From Halanaerobiales bacterium (lineage in GTDB: Bacteria > Bacillota_F > Halanaerobiia > Halanaerobiales > DTU029): a stretch of 13,931 nucleotides of DNA. The notes under the pieces are model-generated. The model was given only the letters and a program-made list of their open reading frames with translations. It did not search any database and was not told where the DNA came from. Shown here one piece after another: positions 8,457 to 13,931 of this stretch. A program made the translations under genes and the position numbers. The stretch lies in contig JADQBV010000352.1 in the NCBI GenBank assembly GCA_016278415.1, forward strand, positions 1 through 13,931, given 5' to 3'. Numbering within the stretch: position 1 is the first letter of the stretch; every line of letters begins with the position of its first letter.

Positions 8457-8494
8457 GTACTTAATGTAAGAATGTTGAAAAGGGGTGAAGTGAT

Positions 8495-8887
8495 TTGAGT
8501 AATAGGCTTGTAGTTAATAATGGTCTGAACCCCATTAGAAACGATAACAATAAGAAGAATGTCAATAAAAACAAAAATAAGTCAGATGTTTCTTTTGCTA
8601 AGGTTTTTCAGGAAAAATTAAAGGCAAATAATGAAGTTAAGTTTTCTAAACACGCACAGAACCGTCTGGTTTCTAGAGATATTAATCTCTCTGATAAGGA
8701 TTTGAATCAATTGCTTACTGGGGTTAAGAAAGCTGAAGAAAAAGGTGCTAAAGATTCATTGATAATGGTTAATAATATAGCCTATGTTGTTAGTATTCAA
8801 AATAAGACTGTAGTTACAGCAGTAGATAACAGTAGCATGGACGAAAGAATTTTCACAAATATAGATAGTGCCGTTTTTATGGAATAG
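8495..8887 (+). CDS. Flagellar operon protein of the TIGR02530 type
   Basis: The 130-residue product starts with TTG (MSNRLVVNNG), supported by AAAAGGGGTGA at 8478-8488 with normal spacing. The N-terminus (about 1-45) is N/K-rich and probably flexible. The compact C-terminal part (about 49-130) has the pattern FSKHAQNRLVSRDINLSDKD, then EKGAKDSLIMVNNIAYVVS, then KTVVTAVD and FTNIDSAVF. I recognise this as the small family described as flagellar operon protein TIGR02530, found between flgD and flgE in many Bacillota. There is no signal peptide or membrane helix. Its function is not established as far as I know. Its place suggests a part in hook assembly, perhaps as chaperone or regulator for FlgD or FlgE; this is inference. 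The family assignment comes from memory of the pattern. Confidence 0.85.
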   Translation: MSNRLVVNNGLNPIRNDNNKKNVNKNKNKSDVSFAKVFQEKLKANNEVKFSKHAQNRLVSRDINLSDKDLNQLLTGVKKAEEKGAKDSLIMVNNIAYVVSIQNKTVVTAVDNSSMDERIFTNIDSAVFME

Positions 8888-8923
8888 AAAAATGATAGAA
8901 GAATAATGTAAATAGAAAAATGA
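8883..8923. repeat. 13-base direct repeat pair just after the TIGR02530-type gene
   Basis: AATAGAAAAATGA occurs at 8883-8895, overlapping the stop codon of the preceding gene, and again at 8911-8923, with starts 28 bases apart. The surrounding sequence is very A-rich, so a chance match or slippage-type duplication is quite possible. No function is evident. Confidence 0.35.
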
Positions 8924-8982
8924 ATTAGTATTAGAAAGTTGAAAAATTTAACAAGAAAAATCAAAAAAATAATAAGCAAGAA

Positions 8983-9052
8983 AAACTGGTACTGGGCTGG
9001 ACCTTTTTAGGGGGCCTATTGACACTAAACTGATGGAAGTGTCAACCAGTTT
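8983..9052 (+). promoter_or_regulatory. Structured leader of flgE: possible three-way-junction RNA
   Basis: The 70 bases immediately before the flgE ribosome binding site can form three helices. The closing helix pairs AAACTGG (8983-8989) with CCAGTTT (9046-9052). Inside it, TTGACACT (9019-9026) pairs perfectly with AGTGTCAA (9038-9045) around an 11-base loop. A third, G/C-rich hairpin lies at about 8999-9016 (GGACC with GG/GGCC-type pairing around a T-rich loop). The second helix abuts the closing helix without a gap. No U-run follows, so it is not a terminator. AAGGAGG follows at 9059-9065. I do not recognise it as a known riboswitch class. Confidence 0.45.
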
Positions 9053-9072
9053 AAACTCAAGGAGGTCATATA

Positions 9073-10311
9073 ATGTTAAGATCAATGTATTCTGGTGTGT
9101 CGGGATTAAAAGCTCATCAGGTCAAGTTAGATGTAATTGGGAATAATATAGCAAATGTAAATACAACAGGCTTTAAGACTAGTAGGGTAACTTTTAAAGA
9201 GATGTTGAATCAGACACTACAGGGAGCAAGTGCTCCTTCTGTTGATGGTAGTGTTGGAGGTACAAATCCACAACAAGTTGGATTGGGTGTTGGTGTTGGA
9301 AGTATTGATGTAGACCATACCCAGGGTAATTTACAACCTACTGGTAAAACATCTGATTTAGCAATAGATGGTAATGGTTTTTTTGTAGTCAATAATGGAG
9401 AACAAAGTTTTTACACTCGTTCAGGTGCAATGACTCTTGATGATAATGGTAATCTAGTAAATGCTGCAAATGGCTATAAAATGCAGGGTTGGGTTCCTAA
9501 TGGTACAGGGGCTATTAGCACTAATGATCCGATACAAGATGTTGAAATTCCTATTGGTTCAAGTATGGGCGCTGAGGCTACATCACAGGTGAGTCTGGGA
9601 AAGAATTTAAATAGTGAAGCTGCTACTGGTGATACCAGGACAATTACCGTTGATGTCTTCGATTCATTAGGGGCCGAGCATACTGTTAGTGTTGCTTTCG
9701 AGAAAACTGCAGCTAATCAATGGGATTGGACAGTAAGCAATGTTACAGGAGGTACGATGTCTGCTACACATGATGGTACTATATCATTTGATAGTACTAC
9801 AGGGGAAATATCAACAGTTTCAGGTAATACATTCGATTTTACTCCCGATAATGGTGGTGAAATACCAGGTTCTATTGCTATTGATTTTAATCAAGTAGGT
9901 CAATTTGCTGCACCTTACACTATAGATGGAATAGATGCAGATGGCTATAGTAAAGGTGAGTTAAAATCTTATTCTATAAACTCTGCTGGAATTGTTACTG
10001 GAAACTATTCAAATGGCTTACGTAAGCCATTGGCTCAACTTGCGCTTGCTAGTTTTAATAACCCAGCTGGTTTAAGCAAAGAGGGCGGTTCCCTGTATTC
10101 TGCATCTCCTAACTCAGGTATTGCTCAGACAGGTGCGGCAAATAATGGTGGTAGAGGTATGATTTTATCTGGTACACTGGAAATGTCCAATGTGGATTTA
10201 GCCCAGCAATTTACAGAAATGATCACAGCACAGCGTGGATTTCAAGCAAACTCAAAAATAATTACAACATCAGATCAGATGTTACAGGATTTAGTTAATC
10301 TGAAGCGATAA
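9073..10311 (+). CDS. flgE: Flagellar hook protein FlgE
   Basis: FlgE polymerises outside the cell into the curved hook that joins rod to filament. The 412-residue protein is close to the Salmonella length (403). The N-terminus MLRSMYSGVSGLKAHQVKLD followed by VIGNNIANVNTTGFK is the conserved flagellar rod/hook D0 signature. The middle (about 150-330) holds the T/G/N-rich beta domains exposed on the surface. The C-terminus, with SNVDLAQQFTEMITAQRGFQ and ending in LQDLVNLKR, is the matching D0 helix. The FlgE rather than FlgG identity rests on length, on the extra middle domain and on position next to flgD. GGAGG at 9061-9065 precedes the ATG. It is separated from flgD by the TIGR02530-type gene and a structured leader. 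Confidence 0.97.
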   Translation: MLRSMYSGVSGLKAHQVKLDVIGNNIANVNTTGFKTSRVTFKEMLNQTLQGASAPSVDGSVGGTNPQQVGLGVGVGSIDVDHTQGNLQPTGKTSDLAIDGNGFFVVNNGEQSFYTRSGAMTLDDNGNLVNAANGYKMQGWVPNGTGAISTNDPIQDVEIPIGSSMGAEATSQVSLGKNLNSEAATGDTRTITVDVFDSLGAEHTVSVAFEKTAANQWDWTVSNVTGGTMSATHDGTISFDSTTGEISTVSGNTFDFTPDNGGEIPGSIAIDFNQVGQFAAPYTIDGIDADGYSKGELKSYSINSAGIVTGNYSNGLRKPLAQLALASFNNPAGLSKEGGSLYSASPNSGIAQTGAANNGGRGMILSGTLEMSNVDLAQQFTEMITAQRGFQANSKIITTSDQMLQDLVNLKR

Positions 10312-10448
10312 ATTTAGCTTAGGACGCGATTAATAAAATGCAACTCAATATATAAAAAGTACAAGTACTAACATAGAAGAGTGTAAGAGTAGTAGTATTA
10401 GAATAGAAACTATATTGGATTGTGAATAGACTAAAAAGGGGTGGTCAA

Positions 10449-10646
10449 ATGATAAAAATTTTGAAGATGAATGGTGAAGAAATGGTTATAAATGCTGAAT
10501 TAATCGAGACTATCAAGGCTACCCCTGATACTGTTATTAACCTAACATCAGGTAAAAAAATCTTAGTAGTGGATGAAGTAGATGAAATTATCAATAAGGT
10601 GATTTCATATAGGAAAAAAATCATGGAAAATAGAGGGGTGGAATAA
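10449..10646 (+). CDS. swrD: FlbD/SwrD family flagellar motor-power protein
   Basis: This 65-residue protein (MIKILKMNGEEMVINAELIE, then ATPDTVINLTSGKKILV) is a clear member of the small FlbD/SwrD family. The pattern is a short beta-rich N-terminal part with INAELIETI, TPDT and LTSGKK, then a C-terminal helix. In B. subtilis SwrD raises flagellar torque and is needed for swarming, probably by supporting stator function. I choose ATG 10449 rather than the upstream GTG at 10422, because AAAAGGGGTGG at 10434-10444 sits just before it and other family members begin here. The stop codon shares one base with the motA start (TAATG), so it is translationally coupled to the stator genes, which fits a stator-linked role. 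Confidence 0.92.
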   Translation: MIKILKMNGEEMVINAELIETIKATPDTVINLTSGKKILVVDEVDEIINKVISYRKKIMENRGVE

Positions 10647-11440
10647 TGGATCTGGCTACAATCATTGGACTCGTATTAGGTGTTATACTACTTGGAGGTT
10701 CCATATTACTGGGAGGGAATGCAATCATATTCGTTAGTTTGCAATCTGCTCTAGTTGTGTTTGGAGGAACCCTGGCTGGAACCATGGTTAGTTATTCCAT
10801 ATCTGATCTGATGAAAATACCTCAGTTAATTATGATTGCTTTTCAGCAAAAAGAAATAGATTCAAATAAAATTATTAAGATACTAGTAGAGTTTGCTGAA
10901 AAGGCTCGTCGTGAGGGCTTACTGGCTTTAGAACAAGACGTAATGGAAATAGATGATGTCTTTTTGCAAAAGGGTGTCCAACTGGTTGTGGATGGTACTG
11001 ACCCAGAGTTAGTCCGTAATATCCTTGAGACAAAGTTGACTTTTCTAGAAGAAAGACATGCAAATAGCAGAGGTATTATGGATACAATGGGTTCACTAGC
11101 ACCTGCCTTTGGTATGATTGGTACCTTGATAGGACTTATTCAGATGTTGAGTCAGTTAGATGACCCTGATCAGCTGGGTGGCGGTATGGCTGTTGCTTTG
11201 ATTACAACACTATATGGTGCCCTGGCAGCAAATCTTTTATTTATACCTATGTCTAATAAATTGAAAGTAAAGAGTGAAGAGGAGATATTACTTAAAGAAG
11301 TAATGATTGAAGGTATATTATCTATTCAAGCAGGTGAGAACCCCCGTATTGTAGAAGAAAAACTATCTGCCTTTTTAGCCGGTACAAATGAAGAAGAAGA
11401 AATAGAGGCTGAGGCTATGGCGGTGGGAGATAATGCCTAG
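10646..11440 (+). CDS. motA: Flagellar stator protein MotA
   Basis: MotA is the ion-channel subunit that turns around MotB and pushes on FliG. The 264-residue protein has four membrane helices: about 4-24 and 31-51 near the N-terminus, then about 152-173 and 181-202. Between them is a cytoplasmic loop (about 55-148) with the charged segment ARREGLLALE (87-96), which holds the R and E residues that contact FliG. LAPAFGMIGTLIGL (151-164) carries the conserved helix-3 proline (P153), and P201 ends helix 4. GAGGGGTG at 10633-10640 supports the ATG. The start touches the swrD stop and the end overlaps motB by 8 bases. Whether it is H+- or Na+-driven cannot be read from MotA alone. Confidence 0.96.
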   Translation: MDLATIIGLVLGVILLGGSILLGGNAIIFVSLQSALVVFGGTLAGTMVSYSISDLMKIPQLIMIAFQQKEIDSNKIIKILVEFAEKARREGLLALEQDVMEIDDVFLQKGVQLVVDGTDPELVRNILETKLTFLEERHANSRGIMDTMGSLAPAFGMIGTLIGLIQMLSQLDDPDQLGGGMAVALITTLYGALAANLLFIPMSNKLKVKSEEEILLKEVMIEGILSIQAGENPRIVEEKLSAFLAGTNEEEEIEAEAMAVGDNA

Positions 11441-12152
11441 AAAAAAGAAAAAACAGGATGAAGGCCAACCTGGTTCACCGGCCTGGATGACAACTTTTGG
11501 AGATATGATGACTCTTTTGTTGGTTTTTTTCGTTTTATTATATTCTTTTTCTGTAATGGATTTGGATAAGTTTGAAGGTTTCATATCAGCCCTCCAATCA
11601 AAGTTGGGTGTCCTTGATGGAGGGAAAACTATAAGTGAAGAAAATAGAGTCTCCAGGGGTTCTCAGGGAGAAAAATTCAACCCAGACAGTGCTAATTTTA
11701 CTAAGGTTATGGCTCAACTCAAGGAGTATATTGATGATCAAAATCTCTCTGACAGGGTTAAATTAGAAAAAACTGATAGGGGATTAGTAATTAGGTTGAC
11801 TGGACAGATATTATATGATTTAGGCAAAGCTGATATAAAAGCTGAGGGTAGAGAAGTACTTGATAAGATAGCTCAGTCCATAATAGACCTACCTAATAAT
11901 ATAGTAGTTGAAGGTCATACTGACAATTGGCCTATTCAAAATGAAGAGTTCCCCTCAAATTGGGAGCTTTCTACTACAAGAGCTACAAATGTAATTAGGT
12001 ATTTTATTGAAAAACACAATATTGAAGCTAATCGCCTATCAGCAGCAGGGTATTCTGAGTATAGACCACTTGTAGATAATGATACTGCTAAAAATCGTAC
12101 TAAAAACCGAAGGGTTGAAATAGTAGTTGCCAGACAGAATAACAATAGATAA
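11433..12152 (+). CDS. motB: Flagellar stator protein MotB (peptidoglycan anchor), possibly Na+ type
   Basis: MotB carries the ion-binding aspartate and anchors the stator to the cell wall. The 239-residue protein has a basic N-terminus, then a single membrane helix (about 19-40, PAWMTTFGDMMTLLLVFFVL) with the essential aspartate at D24. A linker follows, then an OmpA-like peptidoglycan-binding domain (about 110-235) with GHTD at 161-164, NWELSTTRA at 176-184 and NRRVEI at 225-230. The membrane segment TFGDMMTLLLVFFVLLYSFS resembles B. subtilis MotS (Na+ type) more than MotB (H+ type), including leucine where MotB has valine. Sodium use is an inference from this comparison. It overlaps motA by 8 bases, with GGTGGGAG at 11422-11429 as ribosome binding site. 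Confidence 0.96.
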   Translation: MPRKKKKQDEGQPGSPAWMTTFGDMMTLLLVFFVLLYSFSVMDLDKFEGFISALQSKLGVLDGGKTISEENRVSRGSQGEKFNPDSANFTKVMAQLKEYIDDQNLSDRVKLEKTDRGLVIRLTGQILYDLGKADIKAEGREVLDKIAQSIIDLPNNIVVEGHTDNWPIQNEEFPSNWELSTTRATNVIRYFIEKHNIEANRLSAAGYSEYRPLVDNDTAKNRTKNRRVEIVVARQNNNR

Positions 12153-12169
12153 AGGTTGGAGTGATATAG

Positions 12170-12634
12170 ATGGCTGATGAAAATAATAATGGATTAAGCA
12201 TGAAGATGATGATAATTATGATGGTTACAATTATTATTATAACTGGGATTTTTAGTTATGTTTTCATGTCTTTTTTGGCTCCAGGTAATGGAAGTCAAGA
12301 AGAAGAGGTAGTTAAAGAGGAAAGTGAAAGCAAGATAGGTCCAACCTATACATTAGGTGATTTTGTTGTTAATCTATCTGGTTCCGGGGGTTATCAGTTT
12401 ATTAAGGCACATATAGTAGTTGAGGTTGATGAAAGCGATGTTGTAGCAGAACTCGATAAGAGAAACCCTCAAATTCGTGACTTGATAATCTTGACATTAA
12501 GAGAACAAAAGATTGAAGATATAGAGGAACCAGGTGCACATGTAATCAAAAACCGCTTAAAAACCAAGCTTAATCAAATACTTAACTCAGGTCAAATTAC
12601 AAATATCTGGTTTACACAATTGGTGGTACAGTAG
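12170..12634 (+). CDS. fliL: Flagellar basal body-associated protein FliL
   Basis: FliL is a single-pass membrane protein that surrounds or stabilises the stator and tunes motor output. The 154-residue product has a short polar N-terminus, a membrane helix at about 12-35 (rich in M, I and V), and an extracytoplasmic domain. That domain includes GPTYTLGDFVVNLSGSGGYQ near 53-72, FIKAHIVVEVDES near 73-85, and IRDLIILTLREQKIEDI near 102-118. This YTLGDFVVNLS...R...IRDLIILTL pattern is the FliL signature. GGAGTGA at 12158-12164 precedes the ATG. Its place between motB and fliM is common in Bacillota. The membrane helix carries no strong charge that would suggest a transporter. Identification is firm. 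Confidence 0.95.
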   Translation: MADENNNGLSMKMMIIMMVTIIIITGIFSYVFMSFLAPGNGSQEEEVVKEESESKIGPTYTLGDFVVNLSGSGGYQFIKAHIVVEVDESDVVAELDKRNPQIRDLIILTLREQKIEDIEEPGAHVIKNRLKTKLNQILNSGQITNIWFTQLVVQ

Positions 12635-12648
12635 GGAGGTTTAGTTAA

Positions 12649-13650
12649 ATGGCTGATGTTCTATCACAAAACGAGATAGATTCACTTCTTTCTGCCTTAT
12701 CCTCAGGAGATGTAGATGTCGAGGAGATAAAAAAAGAATCAGAGAGTCAGCAGGTTAAAACATATGACTTTAGAAGGCCGGATAAATTATCAAAGGAACA
12801 GATGAGAACTTTACAAATGATTCATGAAAATATGGCTCGTTTACTTACCACTATTCTATCAACTCATCTACGGGCAATGGTTAGTTTTGAAGTAGCTTCT
12901 ATAGAACAGCTTTCATATGAAGAATTTATTCGTTCCTTACCTGAACCAACTATCATTGGTATTAGTGAGCTGAAGCCTTTTAACGGCCAGTTTATTTTTG
13001 AAATAAACCCTGATATAGGGTTTGTAATAATCGATAGGTTATTTGGTGGCCTTGGTAAACCATTTGATAGGATTAGGTCTTTTACCGATATTGAAAAGGT
13101 GGTATTACGTAAGGTGATAAATTGGTTTCTGGCTGGTATCCCAGAGGCTTGGGAAAATATCATAAGGGTTGAGCCAAGTTTACGTGAGGTTGAATCAAAC
13201 CCACAATTTATTCAGGTAGTTCCCAGTAATGATATGACAATTCTAATTACCCTTCAGGCAAAAATTGCTAATTCAGAAGGCTTAATAAATATATGTATTC
13301 CATATATAATGATAGAACCAATAGTAGATAAATTAAATGCCCAGCAGTGGTTTTCAAATACAAGGCAGGAACAGACAGCACAGCATATAAAGGCACTTAA
13401 AAATAGGATTCAAAAGGCCAAAATTGACGTTCATGCCGAGTTAGGTACAACGATGTTGACTGTTACTGATCTATTATATTTACAAACTGGTGATGTAATA
13501 AAACTTGATCAAAATACTGATGACAAGATAGATATAAGGATAGGACAGCATGTTAAATTTAAGGGAGTCGCAGGTTCCCATCGAAAACATAGGGCTGTCA
13601 AAATAACCGATGTTCTTACGACAGATGAGGAAGGTGAAAATGATGAGTGA
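12649..13650 (+). CDS. fliM: Flagellar motor switch protein FliM
   Basis: FliM forms the C-ring wall and receives phosphorylated CheY. The 333-residue protein has the usual length. The N-terminal CheY-binding peptide LSQNEIDSLLSALS lies at 5-18, followed by an acidic linker. The middle CheC-like domain (about 40-235) has the conserved LFGGLGK near 131-137 that contacts FliG. The C-terminal SpoA/FliN-type domain (about 250-325) contains KIDVHAELGTTMLTVTDLLY, then LQTGDVIKLDQNTDDKIDIR and a typical ending. AGGGAGG at 12633-12639 supports the ATG. The last codons overlap the start of fliY, so the two C-ring proteins are probably made together. Confidence 0.97.
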   Translation: MADVLSQNEIDSLLSALSSGDVDVEEIKKESESQQVKTYDFRRPDKLSKEQMRTLQMIHENMARLLTTILSTHLRAMVSFEVASIEQLSYEEFIRSLPEPTIIGISELKPFNGQFIFEINPDIGFVIIDRLFGGLGKPFDRIRSFTDIEKVVLRKVINWFLAGIPEAWENIIRVEPSLREVESNPQFIQVVPSNDMTILITLQAKIANSEGLINICIPYIMIEPIVDKLNAQQWFSNTRQEQTAQHIKALKNRIQKAKIDVHAELGTTMLTVTDLLYLQTGDVIKLDQNTDDKIDIRIGQHVKFKGVAGSHRKHRAVKITDVLTTDEEGENDE

Positions 13651-13931
13651 TGACGGGAAAATTTTATCACAGGCAGAGATAGACGCATTAATGAATGGGT
13701 CGAATGATGATGAACCTGATAACGAGCAGGTAGAAATGTTAACAGAAGAGGAAAAGGATGTACTGGGTGAGATTGGGAATATTGCCATGGGCTCTGCTGC
13801 TACTGCTCTTTACACCTTACTTGATCAAAAGGTTGATATTACTACACCTGAGGTAACGGTTTCTACTTTTGGAGAAATTATAGAAGAATATGCTAAACCC
13901 TGTGTACTGGTAAAAGTAGAGTATATTGCCG
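13643..13931 (+). CDS. fliY: Flagellar motor switch phosphatase FliY (3' part beyond window)
   Basis: FliY in Gram-positive bacteria combines a FliN-type C-ring domain with a CheC-type phosphatase that removes phosphate from CheY. Only the first 96 codons are present. They show a CheY-binding peptide (LSQAEIDALMNG, as in FliM) and the CheC core DVLGEIGNIAMGSAATALY. The active-site pattern D/S-x3-E-x2-N-x22-P is complete here: D, E and N in DVLGEIGN, and P 23 residues after N in DITTPEVTVS. The phosphatase is therefore expected to be active at this first site. ATG 13640 and ATG 13643 are both possible; 13643 gives better spacing to AAGGTG at 13631-13636. It starts inside the end of fliM. The FliN-like domain must lie downstream. 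Confidence 0.95.
   Translation, partial: MSDDGKILSQAEIDALMNGSNDDEPDNEQVEMLTEEEKDVLGEIGNIAMGSAATALYTLLDQKVDITTPEVTVSTFGEIIEEYAKPCVLVKVEYIA

Noticed and set aside
9027..9045. CTGATGGAAG resembles the CUGAUGA/GAAA core of a hammerhead ribozyme inside a three-helix context
   Set aside because: There is no room for stem II between the two core pieces, and these bases fall in the loop of a perfect hairpin. The match is superficial.
10309..10333. TAAA followed by GCGATTAA, resembling a sigma-28 (SigD) flagellar promoter after flgE
   Set aside because: Spacing is 12 instead of about 15 bases and the -10-like part matches only about five of eight consensus positions.
12864..13163. Reverse-strand open frame of 99 codons inside fliM, and similar reverse frames elsewhere
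   Set aside because: They lie opposite well-identified flagellar genes, lack ribosome binding sites and show no domain pattern; they are by-products of the coding strand.
1..13931. A new defence, mobile or biosynthetic system hidden in the window
   Set aside because: Every gene fits a flagellar family, all are co-directional and closely spaced, and no inserted or foreign-looking block is visible.

Overview
The window is an uninterrupted run of 16 flagellar genes, all on the + strand, cut at both ends (fliF has lost its start, fliY has lost most of its length). The order is fliF-fliG-fliH-fliI-fliJ-ylxF/motE-like-fliK-flgD-(TIGR02530-type gene)-flgE-flbD/swrD-motA-motB-fliL-fliM-fliY. This is the fla/che operon arrangement of Gram-positive (Bacillota-type) bacteria. 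It matches the Bacillus subtilis order except that motA-motB sit between swrD and fliL and a small hook-region gene sits between flgD and flgE, both of which are usual in clostridial lineages. FliY with CheC-type phosphatase residues, the FlbD/SwrD protein and the strong AGGAGG-type ribosome binding sites all fit Bacillota. The DNA is AT-rich with many AGA/AGG and ATA codons. An anaerobic, possibly halophilic or Na+-using group such as Halanaerobiales is a reasonable guess, but the sequence alone does not settle it.

Layout. Positions 1-5513 hold the MS ring (FliF), the rotor switch (FliG), the export ATPase complex (FliH, FliI, FliJ) and a membrane-anchored coiled-coil MgtE_N/MotE-like protein. 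These genes are tightly packed; fliG/fliH and fliH/fliI overlap. Positions 5514-10448 hold the hook module: FliK (hook-length ruler), FlgD (hook cap), a TIGR02530-type protein and FlgE (hook). This part is looser, with leaders of about 115-185 bases before fliK, flgD and flgE, each holding a possible RNA hairpin. Positions 10449-12152 hold FlbD/SwrD and the stator MotA-MotB, again with overlapping or touching ends. Positions 12170-13931 hold FliL, FliM and the start of FliY, which link the stator and the chemotaxis signal to the switch.

Together the genes specify most of a flagellar basal body: FliF is the membrane platform, FliG/FliM/FliY form the C-ring, FliH/FliI/FliJ energise export, FliK/FlgD/FlgE build and measure the hook, and MotA/MotB/FliL/SwrD supply and tune torque.

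I found no mobile element, CRISPR array, tRNA, rRNA or defence system, and no gene outside the flagellar set. The points most worth a second look are the likely non-canonical start of fliK, a possible three-way-junction RNA in front of flgE, the unusually long FliK, and a MotB membrane helix that resembles Na+-type stators. No intergenic stretch exceeds 300 bases.
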